Positions 18,144-26,350 are shown, counted from the first letter of the stretch. The stretch is DNA of 37,660 bases from Flavobacterium sp. (GCF_027482425.1 NZ_JAIXWA010000027.1:1-37660); one strand, 5' to 3'. Numbers and translations are program-made. The notes: generated from the letters alone by a model not told the origin.

Positions 18144-19145
18144 CTATATAAACGAGCGATAAAGCGTTTGACGCAACCCCACTTCCAACACTAAGAGCAC
18201 CAAGGCAAGAAGGGCGAAAGGGCGAAATTGTTCCTCATAATCATAATACCGTAATTCTTCAATTTCGGTAGTTTCCATCTGATTGATTTCATCATAAATG
18301 GCTTCCAAACGGCTATTACTGGTGGCTCGGAAATACGTTCCACCTGTTTTTTTGGCGATGGACTTCATCAGTTTTTCATCAATTTCCACCTTCATATTTC
18401 GATATACCAAAGCCCCATCAGGGGTATAACCTACGGGGAAGGGCGCCATACCGTTGGACCCTAATCCGATGGTATACACCTTGATTCCATATTCTTTCGC
18501 CAAATCGGCCGCGGTTTCGGGTTCGATAAATCCAGCATTATTGATTCCGTCCGTCAATAGAATGATTACTCTACTTTTGGCTTTGCTTTCCTTCAATCGG
18601 TTGACCGCAGTAGCCAGTCCCATGCCAATTCCGGTTCCATCATCAACGGTTGGGTCGTAATTCAGTTCTTGCAACATTTGTTTTACAATAGCTTTGTCGG
18701 TGGTTACGGGAACTTTGGTGTAGGCTTCCCCAGCATAGACCACAATGCCAATGCGATCGTTGGGCCGGTCATCTACAAAACGGTCAGCCACTTTTTTTAA
18801 GGCTTCCATACGGTTGGGTTCCAGATCTTTGGCCAACATACTACTCGATAAATCCACCGCCATAACGATGTCAATACCCCGTGTCGTTTTGGTTTGGTTA
18901 CTCACATCAACGGTTCTTGGACGTGCCAAACCAATAATAATTAGAGCTAAAGCGACCAACCGAAACACCAGTAGATAGGGTTTGAGTAGGACTTTCCAAT
19001 TGACCAATCCCTCCAAACCTGAAACTGTGGGTAAGGTCAACGTCACCGATTGTTGTTTTCGCGAACGGTAAAGCCATACCCCTACGATCGGCAATAACGC
19101 CAAGAGCAACAAAAACTCAGGATGTAAAAAGCTCACCTTATCCAT
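18144..19145 (-). CDS. batA: BatA: VWA-domain membrane protein
   Basis: The protein has 333 residues from the ATG at 19145. I prefer this start to one 75 bases upstream because it gives the family N-terminus MDKVSFLHPEFLLLLALLP and overlaps the upstream stop by only eight bases. It has two N-terminal membrane helices (about 8-26 and 55-74), a VWA domain with MIDAS motif DLSSS (98-102), a conserved Thr in VPVTTDKA and ILLTDGINNAG, and a C-terminal membrane helix. It is the first of the two paralogous VWA proteins and is encoded in tandem with batB. Confidence 0.93.
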   Translation of the reverse strand: MDKVSFLHPEFLLLLALLPIVGVWLYRSRKQQSVTLTLPTVSGLEGLVNWKVLLKPYLLVFRLVALALIIIGLARPRTVDVSNQTKTTRGIDIVMAVDLSSSMLAKDLEPNRMEALKKVADRFVDDRPNDRIGIVVYAGEAYTKVPVTTDKAIVKQMLQELNYDPTVDDGTGIGMGLATAVNRLKESKAKSRVIILLTDGINNAGFIEPETAADLAKEYGIKVYTIGLGSNGMAPFPVGYTPDGALVYRNMKVEIDEKLMKSIAKKTGGTYFRATSNSRLEAIYDEINQMETTEIEELRYYDYEEQFRPFALLALVLLVLEVGLRQTLYRSFI

Positions 19146-20811
19146 TGAAATTAAATAATTGTAATTTGATAGAACCTTGTATGCGTTCAAGTATTTTCTT
19201 TCCAAACGGATCGTCTTCACGGTAGCTTACGGCCACTTGCTGCAACCCACCATTCTGGTTAAACAGCAAAATTTCATAATAGCGTCGGTGTTGTTCGCCG
19301 TCTTCGTCTTCCACGGTCATGGTGCCATAAGCGCGAATGCCCTTCACTCCTTCTGCAACTTCAAATGTTCCGTCATTTTTATACAAAATATTACGCGCGC
19401 CTTGACTTTCCCAACTTTTGGTAATGCCTTCCAACACTTTGTCGTAATCAATTTGAGTCGTTTCCTTGTCGTAATACGGATTTTTCTCTTGTTTGTAATA
19501 ATTCGTTCCCACCAACACAAACAAGGGTTCCTGTAACGATCCTTGCGTGAAGGTGCGCATTTCCTTGACGACGGCATACGTGTTTTTTACCCATTTTTCG
19601 GAGTCTACGCGGGTAAGTACTTTAGGGGTTTCGAGTTCTACATTAGGGTCACCATACGCACTTGTAATCCATTCGCCTTCATACATTTCCTTTGTGGGAT
19701 TGCCCAAAATGGCGTCTTTCAAAGTGTCAATCCCAAAATAAGCGATCGACCCGCCAATAAGTACCCCAACGGTTACTACACTGGCGATAGCGATGCGAAG
19801 TTGTTTTTGTTTACGAGCTTTCTGTTCTTGTTTTTGACGTGCTAATTCGCGTTGTTGGGCATTCCAAGCCTCCAGTTCATCGGTAACCTCTTCGATTTCG
19901 GGAATCGCTTTATTGATGGTAATTATCGTAGTTGCAATGCGGTTTTTATCCGACTCAATCGCTTGAATGTCGGGACGAACTTTGGCAAATTTCACCAAAT
20001 CCGCTTGGCGTAACACCTGTTCAAGCGTAGCAATAGTCTCGGGCGAAAGTCGTAAATTTTTATTTTGACTCACCAATTCCAAGATGGCAATAAGTTCAGA
20101 GGTAGTGCGTTCCATCGCTGGAATTTCGATTTCTTCCTCGAGATAGGTACGAACGATTTCGGTAAGTTCTGAGTAAAAATGTTTCACCTCTCCTTTGGAT
20201 ACCCATTGTGCGGCATCCAAAGCCATGAGTTTTTGCGTTGCTTTTTCAATTGGTTTAACAAGAGGCTCGGGGGTAACCTTTGGACTTATTGTTTTTCGAT
20301 TGTTTAAAAAGCGATATACTATAAAAACTAAACCGAGTACGCCCACGATTCCCAAAACAATCCGCCACCAATTCCAATCGTTGGAGGAAGGTGCTGCTTC
20401 TATGGTTTTGATATCATACATTTTTTGCTTCAAAGTATCCACTTGAACCGCAACCACCTCGACGGTTATTGGTTGGGTGTAAACGTCTTTTTTAGCAATT
20501 TTCACCGCGAGTTTGGGAAGAATGTATTGTCCTGAATCAAATTGGGTAAGCCCATATTTTTTTACCAATTCCCAGCGATCGGATTTTTTTAACGTATCAA
20601 TAGGGTACGATTCCAAAACCTCTAAGGGCCCAAATTGTTGTCCCTTCGGAAATTGTACCCGTGTATTAGGAGCCACTTGTGTGCGAAGCGTAAGCAAGAA
20701 TTCCGACCCAATTTTTTTGCGTACCGAGTCCATGGAAGCCTCCACGCGCTGCGCACAAGCCGGTCTAAAGAACCCTAGTGTCAAAAGACATCCAACAATC
20801 CACTTTTTCAT
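19138..20811 (-). CDS. BatD-like membrane protein with long C-terminal domain
   Basis: The protein has 557 residues. It has a signal peptide (about 1-20, ending ACAQ), a periplasmic beta domain (to about 140: VEASMDSVRKKIGSEFLLTLRT, PLEVLESYPIDT), a membrane helix (about 148-167), a helical cytoplasmic part (about 190-320, with FYSELTEIVRTYLEEE and MERTTSELI), a second membrane helix (about 333-353) and a further C-terminal domain of about 200 residues without a motif I recognise. Proteins of the BatD/DUF4381 type sit at this place in flavobacterial bat clusters. The start overlaps by one base the stop ending the open frame downstream of the DUF58 TAG, and the end overlaps batA by eight bases. 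Confidence 0.82.
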   Translation of the reverse strand: MKKWIVGCLLTLGFFRPACAQRVEASMDSVRKKIGSEFLLTLRTQVAPNTRVQFPKGQQFGPLEVLESYPIDTLKKSDRWELVKKYGLTQFDSGQYILPKLAVKIAKKDVYTQPITVEVVAVQVDTLKQKMYDIKTIEAAPSSNDWNWWRIVLGIVGVLGLVFIVYRFLNNRKTISPKVTPEPLVKPIEKATQKLMALDAAQWVSKGEVKHFYSELTEIVRTYLEEEIEIPAMERTTSELIAILELVSQNKNLRLSPETIATLEQVLRQADLVKFAKVRPDIQAIESDKNRIATTIITINKAIPEIEEVTDELEAWNAQQRELARQKQEQKARKQKQLRIAIASVVTVGVLIGGSIAYFGIDTLKDAILGNPTKEMYEGEWITSAYGDPNVELETPKVLTRVDSEKWVKNTYAVVKEMRTFTQGSLQEPLFVLVGTNYYKQEKNPYYDKETTQIDYDKVLEGITKSWESQGARNILYKNDGTFEVAEGVKGIRAYGTMTVEDEDGEQHRRYYEILLFNQNGGLQQVAVSYREDDPFGKKILERIQGSIKLQLFNFNG

Positions 20812-20933
20812 TACGCTCGGGCTTTAAAATAACTTAACAATCGGGTGACATAACTTTCATCCACTCGGGATTGAACGGTCCCCGCGCCACAACGGGAAAA
20901 CAATTCTTTGAAGCGCGCCATTTTTTCTCGATA
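20811..20933 (-). pseudogene. Detached 3' end of the DUF58 gene (40 codons beyond an in-frame TAG)
   Basis: Directly after the DUF58 TAG the same frame stays open for 40 codons to a TAA at 20811-20813. They encode YREKMARFKELFSRCGAGTV and then QSRVDESYVTRLLSYFKARA. From family knowledge, full-length flavobacterial DUF58 proteins of this operon end in just such a YRE..F...F...GAGT...RVDESYVTKLLGYFK tail, so this is the missing C-terminus. An ATG at 20919-20921 could start a 36-residue peptide from it. The TAA overlaps the next gene's ATG by one base, the coupling expected of a single DUF58 gene ending here. Confidence 0.75.
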
Positions 20934-21680
20934 CTAAGCAGCATACCGTTGCCGAACTAGCGTCGTCCCGGTATCGATGATGGCGATTTGGCCTGTTTCG
21001 GCATCGAGGGTTTCTACAATACCTACGTTGGGAAGTTCGGCTTCCCGCGGATCATAAATTCGAAAACCCGTTACATCGTGCTTTTTGCTTGCAATTTTCA
21101 ACGGTTTTTCATAATCATCGGAACACAAGAAGTCGGAGATTACAAAAACAATCGCTTTTTTCTTTTGGGTAGCCGACAAAAATTGTAAAGCTTGTCCCAA
21201 ATGTGTGCGTTTGCTTTGGGGTTTAAATTCGATGAGTTCGCGTATAATCCGTAAAACGTGTGATTTTCCTTTTTTGGGCGGGATATACAATTCGATTTGA
21301 TCCGTAAACAAAATCAAGCCAATTTTATCGTTGTTTTGTGTGGCAGAAAAGGCCAAGGTTGCCGCAATTTCAGTGATGATTTCACGCTTCAAATACTGTT
21401 GACTACCAAAGTTTTCCGAACCCGAAACATCCACCATAAGTATCATCGTCAATTCCCGTTCCTCTTCAAAAACTTTGACATAAGGTTCGTTGTATCGCGC
21501 GGTTACATTCCAATCAATAGCCCGAACATCATCGCCAAACTGATATTGACGCACTTCTGAGAAGGTCATACCGCGTCCCTTAAACGACGTGTGGTATTCC
21601 CCCGAGAACACATGGTCACTCAGACGACGGGTTTTGATTTCGATTTTTCGAACCTTTTTTAAAATTTCTTTGGTATCCAT
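20934..21680 (-). CDS. DUF58 protein of the bat cluster, interrupted by an in-frame TAG
   Basis: This soluble DUF58 protein is related to VWA proteins and encoded after moxR. It has 248 residues to the TAG, or 289 positions if read through, which is about the normal family length. The ATG at 21680 gives the family start MDTKEILKKVRKIEIKTRRL. The hallmark GRGMTFSEVRQYQFGDDVRAID is at about 35-56, and the MIDAS-like DVSGS at about 84-88. The MoxR-DUF58 pairing implies ATPase-assisted activation or assembly of partner proteins. The open frame ends at TAG (20934-20936), but the conserved C-terminal tail continues in the same frame beyond it. Whether the short product is stable is unknown. Confidence 0.88.
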   Translation of the reverse strand: MDTKEILKKVRKIEIKTRRLSDHVFSGEYHTSFKGRGMTFSEVRQYQFGDDVRAIDWNVTARYNEPYVKVFEEERELTMILMVDVSGSENFGSQQYLKREIITEIAATLAFSATQNNDKIGLILFTDQIELYIPPKKGKSHVLRIIRELIEFKPQSKRTHLGQALQFLSATQKKKAIVFVISDFLCSDDYEKPLKIASKKHDVTGFRIYDPREAELPNVGIVETLDAETGQIAIIDTGTTLVRQRYAA

Positions 21681-21688
21681 GGATTTGG

Positions 21689-21760
21689 AGTCGTAAGTCA
21701 ATGAAGTCGTAAGTCAATCGTTAATAATTATTAAACTGCAAACTGTCACTGCAAACTGTC
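21689..21760. repeat. Two short tandem duplications between moxR and the DUF58 gene
   Basis: AGTCGTAAGTCAAT occurs at 21689-21702 and again at 21705-21718 (period 16). ACTGCAAACTGTC occurs back to back at 21735-21747 and 21748-21760 (period 13). Together they fill most of the 87-bp gap, the widest gap in the bat cluster. Confidence 0.85.
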
Positions 21761-21767
21761 AATTGAT

Positions 21768-22772
21768 TTAGGGTACTTCGATTTGATTGACAATTTTGTT
21801 GATGATGTCGACTGAGGTGATGTTTTCGGCTTCGGCTTCATAGGTTACGCCCACGCGGTGGCGAAGGACATCATGCACAACCGAGCGCACATCCTCAGGG
21901 ATGACGTAGCCTCGACGTTTGATAAAGGCATAACATTTGGCCGCGGTAGCCAAATTAATACTTCCCCGAGGGGAGGCTCCAAAACTAATTAGAGGTTTAA
22001 GACTTTCTAAGCCGTATTTTTCAGGATAACGAGTGGCAAAGATGAGATCTAAAATATATTTTTCAATTTTTTCATCCATATACACTTCCCGAACAGCCTC
22101 TTGTGCGCGCAGAATTTGTTCCACCGTAACTACGGGGCGTACCGTTTCATAGGACCCTTTTAAATTTTGACGAATTACCAAACGTTCTTCATCGATTTTG
22201 GGGTAGTCAATGACTGTTTTCAACATAAAGCGGTCTACTTGTGCCTCGGGGAGCGGATAGGTTCCTTCTTGTTCAATGGGGTTTTGAGTCGCCAAGACCA
22301 AGAACGGTTTGTCTAAGGGAAACGTGGTTTCACCAATGGTCACCTGTTTTTCCTGCATGGCTTCAAGCAAGGCCGATTGGACTTTAGCGGGGGCTCGGTT
22401 TATCTCGTCGGCAAGGACGAAATTGGCAAATATGGGCCCTTTTTTGATGGAAAATTCGTTTTGCTTGATGTTGTAAATCATCGTTCCCACCACATCAGCC
22501 GGCAGCAAATCGGGTGTAAATTGAATTCGGCTAAACGATCCTTGAACAGCTTTTGACAAGGTATTGATGGCGAGGGTTTTGGCCAAACCGGGCACTCCTT
22601 CCAATAAAATATGTCCCTGTCCCAACAAGCCAATCAGTAGGCGCTCGACCATCGTCTTTTGTCCTACAATCACTTTGTTCATTTCCATGGTCAGCAAGTC
22701 GATGAAGGCACTTTCCCGCTCAATTTTTTCATTAATTGCTCGGATATCCAAAGCCGTTGAATTTTCTTCCAT
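21768..22772 (-). CDS. MoxR-family AAA+ ATPase
   Basis: The protein has 334 residues from the ATG at 22772. Starts further upstream add residues (MLKFKGYIRKK) not typical of the family. Walker A is GVPGLAKT at 59-66, Walker B FVLADE ends at about residue 123, sensor 1 lies in ATQNPIEQEGTYPLPEAQVDRF, and the C-terminal lid has SPRGSINLATAAKCYAF and the VIPEDVRSVVHDVLRHR stretch. MoxR ATPases act as chaperone-like activators with VWA and DUF58 partners. Here it is the first gene of the cluster that runs through DUF58, BatD-like, BatA, B, C, D and E on the minus strand. Confidence 0.95.
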   Translation of the reverse strand: MEENSTALDIRAINEKIERESAFIDLLTMEMNKVIVGQKTMVERLLIGLLGQGHILLEGVPGLAKTLAINTLSKAVQGSFSRIQFTPDLLPADVVGTMIYNIKQNEFSIKKGPIFANFVLADEINRAPAKVQSALLEAMQEKQVTIGETTFPLDKPFLVLATQNPIEQEGTYPLPEAQVDRFMLKTVIDYPKIDEERLVIRQNLKGSYETVRPVVTVEQILRAQEAVREVYMDEKIEKYILDLIFATRYPEKYGLESLKPLISFGASPRGSINLATAAKCYAFIKRRGYVIPEDVRSVVHDVLRHRVGVTYEAEAENITSVDIINKIVNQIEVP

Positions 22773-22788
22773 AAATGCTATTTTTTTG

Positions 22789-22796
22789 CGAATATA
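22789..22796 (-). promoter_or_regulatory. Candidate -7 box upstream of moxR (TATATTCG)
   Basis: The minus-strand TATATTCG matches TAnnTTTG at all but one fixed position and lies 16 bases before the moxR ATG, the spacing seen at other genes of this window. It would be the promoter of the whole bat cluster. The mismatch keeps confidence low. Confidence 0.3.
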
Positions 22797-22935
22797 ACCT
22801 TTAAATTTTAACAATTCAAAATTGAAGATTTAATCCCCAAACCGATGTTAATGATGCGTTAAATGTTCCTTATTTTCCATAGTATTAAGCCAGAATTATG
22901 ATTTCATTTTACTATTTTTAGACTTTTAAGAAGCT

Positions 22936-23805
22936 ATGAAAAAAACAGTGCTTTCTCCTGTGATTGCAGGAACGATGAATTGGGGCGTGCGGGATAAAAA
23001 ACTCAACACGGCTGAAATGGCGCATTTGATTCGCGTATGTGTTGACAATCAAATCACCACATTTGACCATGCGGATATATATGGAGGCTATACCACCGAG
23101 GCTGAGTTTGGTCAAGCGTTTACGCAAAGTGGGTTGTCGCGTGATCGTATTCAGCTGATTTCTAAATGTGGGATACAACATACCCAAGGCCGATCCAATA
23201 CGCTGAAACATTATGATTATTCAAAGGATTATATACTTTGGAGTGTCGATAATTCGCTTAAAAACCTGCAGACCGATTACCTAGATGTCTTGTTGTTGCA
23301 TCGCCCCAGTCCTTTGATGCAGCCCGATGAAATTGCCGAAGCAGTAGAAATACTTCGCGCACAAGGAAAGATTCACGATTTTGGGGTATCCAATTTTACC
23401 CCCTTCCAAACCGAGTTAATTCGCCAACGTACAGCGGTTCAATACAACCAAATACAGTTTTCGGCGACTCATTTCCAACCTATGCTGGACGGAAGTTTGG
23501 ATTATATGCAATTGCATCAAATTACGCCAATGTCTTGGAATCCTTTGGGAACGGTTTTTCGAGAGGACATTGAGCAGACCCGTCGTTTGAAAAAACTGTT
23601 GGTGCAATTGGTTGAAAAATATGAAGTAGGTTCAGATACGTTGTTGTTGGCTTGGGTGTTGAAGCATCCCGCGCGCGTTATTCCTGTGGCCGGAACCGTT
23701 AATATTGCTAGGATTCAGCAACTGATGAAAGCCGTTGAGTTGCCTTTGACCGATTTGGATTGGTTTGCTATTTGGACGGAAAGTATGGGGAATAAGGTGC
23801 CGTAA
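22936..23805 (+). CDS. Aldo/keto reductase family protein (YdhF-like)
   Basis: The protein has 289 residues and is a soluble TIM-barrel NAD(P)H-dependent oxidoreductase. The catalytic tetrad is visible: Asp and Tyr in TTFDHADIYGGYTTEAEFG (about 37-55), Lys in QLISKCGIQ and His in YLDVLLLHRPSPLMQPDEIAEA. A C-terminal cofactor-loop region reads PARVIPVAGTVNIARIQQ. The closest known type is E. coli YdhF; the substrate is unknown. It stands alone, divergent from moxR across about 160 bp. A weak -7-like element (TATTTTTA, 22913-22920) precedes it. Confidence 0.92.
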   Translation: MKKTVLSPVIAGTMNWGVRDKKLNTAEMAHLIRVCVDNQITTFDHADIYGGYTTEAEFGQAFTQSGLSRDRIQLISKCGIQHTQGRSNTLKHYDYSKDYILWSVDNSLKNLQTDYLDVLLLHRPSPLMQPDEIAEAVEILRAQGKIHDFGVSNFTPFQTELIRQRTAVQYNQIQFSATHFQPMLDGSLDYMQLHQITPMSWNPLGTVFREDIEQTRRLKKLLVQLVEKYEVGSDTLLLAWVLKHPARVIPVAGTVNIARIQQLMKAVELPLTDLDWFAIWTESMGNKVP

Positions 23806-23806
23806 T

Positions 23807-23890
23807 CAGTATACAGTATACAGTATACAGTGTACAGTGTTCAGTGTACAGTGTACAGTGTTCAGTGTTTAGTGTTTAGTGTTCAGTAAT
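23807..23890 (+). repeat. Tandem heptamer repeat, 12 copies of CAGTRTW-like unit
   Basis: Twelve consecutive 7-base units run from 23807 to 23890: CAGTATA x3, then CAGTGTA/CAGTGTT variants, two TAGTGTT and a final CAGTAAT. The array starts one base after the aldo/keto reductase stop codon (23803-23805) and ends eight bases before the ATG of the next gene (23899), so it occupies the whole gap. The 5' three units are identical and the 3' units drift. Confidence 0.95.
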
Positions 23891-23898
23891 TCAGTTTC

Positions 23899-25047
23899 AT
23901 GATTAATAAACGTCTTTTGATTCGAAATTTGCTTGCTCATAATGATGAGAGCAGTTTCTATGATAAAAAAAGACAACTGAACTTGCACACCAAAGAAGGA
24001 AAAGCAAAGTTTTTAAAGCACATTTGTGCCTTATCCAATTCCAATCCCTCCAACAATTCGTATATCGTGGTTGGGGTCGAAGACGAGTCGAATGAAATGG
24101 TGGGCGATGATTTTTTTGACGACAGTCATATTCAAAACCTAGTCAACGCTTTTTTAGAGAATCCGCCTAAAATTCAATACGAGAACGTTCCTTTTCCCAA
24201 TTTGCCCAAAGATCGCGTAGTCGGTTTGGTGACCATCCGACCCAAATCCAAACCTTCGTTTTTTAAAAAAGGAATTCATACGATTCCCGCCCAAGCTGCA
24301 TTTGTTCGTATTGGTAGTAATTCTGTCCCTACTGAAGATAAAATTCCGTATACCAAGTTAAATATTGAGACCGTATTGCGTATCGAAAACAATTCGCGCA
24401 ACAGCATCGCACATACGTTAGACAGTGTGATTGATTTTGTTAACAACCGCCATCGGGATATGCCGTCTCAGTACCGGGTGTTTCGCGAACTCTTTGTCAT
24501 TTGTTGGTCAGGTGTGCCCAAAAAAATTCGCAACACCCACTTCCTATCACGGGTAGATATCGAGTTGGTCAACGAGCAAATCAAACTCTTTTATTCGGCG
24601 CAAGACGTAGTGACCATCACCTATGACGAAAGCTCTTTTACCATTACAGAATATGTACCGTTGGGGTTGAATGACCAAACGAGTTATTACCCTTTGGAAG
24701 CCCAAAAGCTCACTTTTTTTGACAATGGATATTATAAAATAGAAACCACTATGCTTTTTGAACCCCCGCAATACAACCGAAAAATGTTGTATCATATTTT
24801 TAATGCGGGATTGGCATTACTTGATAAATTGCAAAAAGGATTGGCGCTTTCCGAAAGGGAATTCCATGATTTGGAATATTTGCCGTACACTCTAATGCTG
24901 TGTTACCTTAACGGATTTGAGGAAGCTAAACCCAAACTGATCGAAGCCAAGCCTGTTTTGAAACAGATTCCCCGAGCTGAGGTATACACCAATTTTAAAG
25001 AAGCAATGCGGGTGTTGCGGAAAGTAAAATATAATAAAGATTCATGA
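23899..25047 (+). CDS. AlbA_2 (Schlafen-type) putative ATP/nucleic-acid-binding protein
   Basis: The protein has 382 residues with no signal peptide. The N-terminal part (about 14-150) fits the AlbA_2 domain: an ESSFYDKKRQLNLHT motif, then FLKHICALSNSNPSNNSYIVVGVEDESNEMVGDD and a DDSHIQNLVNAFLENPP helix. AlbA_2 domains are found in Schlafen-related and transcription-regulator-like proteins that bind nucleic acid or nucleotide. The C-terminal 230 residues show no HTH that I can recognise and no named domain. The stop overlaps the start of the phosphatase gene by four bases (ATGA), so the two proteins probably work together. The leader consists of the heptamer array. Confidence 0.8.
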   Translation: MINKRLLIRNLLAHNDESSFYDKKRQLNLHTKEGKAKFLKHICALSNSNPSNNSYIVVGVEDESNEMVGDDFFDDSHIQNLVNAFLENPPKIQYENVPFPNLPKDRVVGLVTIRPKSKPSFFKKGIHTIPAQAAFVRIGSNSVPTEDKIPYTKLNIETVLRIENNSRNSIAHTLDSVIDFVNNRHRDMPSQYRVFRELFVICWSGVPKKIRNTHFLSRVDIELVNEQIKLFYSAQDVVTITYDESSFTITEYVPLGLNDQTSYYPLEAQKLTFFDNGYYKIETTMLFEPPQYNRKMLYHIFNAGLALLDKLQKGLALSEREFHDLEYLPYTLMLCYLNGFEEAKPKLIEAKPVLKQIPRAEVYTNFKEAMRVLRKVKYNKDS

Positions 25048-25781
25048 GTAGAACATTAGTTATCGGAGATATACACGGTGGTTTACGCGCTTTGCATCAA
25101 GTGGTTGAACGCGCTTCATTGGGTACCCGTGATACCTTGATTTTTTTGGGCGATTATGTCGACGGCTGGAGTCAGTCGCCAGAGGTATTGGATTATTTAA
25201 TCGAACTCCAACACCACCACCACTGTATTTTTATTCGGGGTAACCACGATGAATTGGTGTTGAATTGGTTAGAACAACGCAATGAAAATATCGATGAAGG
25301 GCAATGGTACAAACACGGAGGAGAGGCTACCGTTTTAGCCTATGAAAAGGTGAATGAAGCGCGAAAAAAAGAACATATCACTTTCCTTAAAGCCCTAAAG
25401 AATTTCCATTTAGATGACCAAAATCGATTGTTTGTTCATGCGGGATTTACCAATATGAATGGGATTGCTTATGAGTATTATCCTCGAATGGTGTACTGGG
25501 ACCGTACGTTATGGGAAATGGCCTTGGCTTTACCCGATACTTTATCACCCGAGAGCGTATTCTATCCAAGGCGATTAACACTTTATTCCGAAATATACAT
25601 TGGTCATACACCCGTTACCAAAATAGGACAAACGGTTCCCGTGCACAAAGCAGGGGTTTGGAATGTCGATACTGGGGCTGCCTTTACTGGGCCGCTTACC
25701 GTTCTAGATGTCGCCACCAAAGCGTTTTGGCAAAGCGAACCTTTGCCGCAGTTGTATCCCAACGAAAAAGGAAGAAATTAA
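25044..25781 (+). CDS. PPP-type metallophosphatase
   Basis: The protein has 245 residues and is soluble. All metal-site motifs of the serine/threonine PPP and ApaH-like phosphatases are present: GDIHG (8-12), GDYVDG (36-41), GNHDE (66-70), then FVHAGF and IGHTP. It could dephosphorylate phosphoproteins or hydrolyse dinucleoside polyphosphates; sequence alone does not decide. Translational coupling to the AlbA_2-like gene (ATGA overlap) suggests a two-component functional unit. A terminator was not seen after it; the next gene has its own promoter. Confidence 0.93.
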   Translation: MSRTLVIGDIHGGLRALHQVVERASLGTRDTLIFLGDYVDGWSQSPEVLDYLIELQHHHHCIFIRGNHDELVLNWLEQRNENIDEGQWYKHGGEATVLAYEKVNEARKKEHITFLKALKNFHLDDQNRLFVHAGFTNMNGIAYEYYPRMVYWDRTLWEMALALPDTLSPESVFYPRRLTLYSEIYIGHTPVTKIGQTVPVHKAGVWNVDTGAAFTGPLTVLDVATKAFWQSEPLPQLYPNEKGRN

Positions 25782-25812
25782 CTCGATTTTCCCCGTAGGA
25801 GTCAGGAATTTT

Positions 25813-25820
25813 TATCTTTG
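25813..25820 (+). promoter_or_regulatory. -7 promoter box (TATCTTTG) of the small outer-membrane protein
   Basis: A perfect TAnnTTTG match lies 21 bases before the ATG at 25842, predicting a leader of about 15 bases. A clear -33 TTG is not seen; TTTT lies at the right distance. Confidence 0.6.
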
Positions 25821-25841
25821 TTCCATCAAAAACGCTCAGTT

Positions 25842-26336
25842 ATGAAACGACTACTTATGTTCGTAGCCTTAGGCGCTACACTCGGATTACAAGCACAAGC
25901 ATTTAAAGGGAAAGGCGATGTAAAAGGACAAGTGGGTGCTACCTTTCAAGACGGCGGAAATGGTATCGCTGTGACAGCCGATTTCGGGATTGGAGAAAAT
26001 ATCTCGCTGGGTATCATGACCAATTACATTTTGAATGCGGAACATGATTTGAGTTTTAAGCCCCGTTTTGAAGACCGTGCGGATTTAAGATTGCGTTTTA
26101 ATGCTAATATTGGAAACGTATTCAAAATAGATGAAAAACTAGATATTTATCCCGGCTTAAGTTTGGGCTTACGCAACTTTGGGGGGCATCTTGGAGTGCG
26201 TTACTTTTTTACCAATGGCTTTGGATTGTACACCGAATTTAGCGCTCCTTTTTCCCGATACGATTCAGATGTGGTAGGGTACGAATACTACAACAATCAG
26301 TTCTTGTTCAATATCGGCGCGTCCTTTAATTTATAA
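25842..26336 (+). CDS. Small outer-membrane beta-barrel protein (DUF6646-like)
   Basis: The protein has 164 residues from the ATG at 25842. A TTG 24 bases upstream would fall within or before the predicted transcript start, so it was not used. A signal peptide (about 1-19, ending LQAQA) is followed by alternating amphipathic strands (GDVKGQVGATFQ, IAVTADFGIGENISLGIMTNY, LYTEFSAPFSRYD) and a C-terminus ending in Phe-Asn-Leu, as in a small eight-stranded barrel. It resembles the DUF6646 family of flavobacterial outer-membrane proteins. Function is unknown. Confidence 0.82.
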   Translation: MKRLLMFVALGATLGLQAQAFKGKGDVKGQVGATFQDGGNGIAVTADFGIGENISLGIMTNYILNAEHDLSFKPRFEDRADLRLRFNANIGNVFKIDEKLDIYPGLSLGLRNFGGHLGVRYFFTNGFGLYTEFSAPFSRYDSDVVGYEYYNNQFLFNIGASFNL

Positions 26337-26350
26337 TTCCGCCGAAGCGA

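Noticed and set aside
20811..20921. Independent small gene of 36 codons between the DUF58 and BatD-like genes
   Set aside because: It is in the same frame as the DUF58 gene and matches the family's C-terminal tail, so a severed 3' end explains it better, although restart at its ATG cannot be excluded.
23807..23890. CRISPR array
   Set aside because: The unit is 7 bases with no spacers and no cas genes nearby; it is a simple tandem repeat.
25818..25841. Upstream TTG start of the small outer-membrane protein
   Set aside because: It overlaps the predicted -7 box and would disrupt the signal peptide; the ATG at 25842 fits both.
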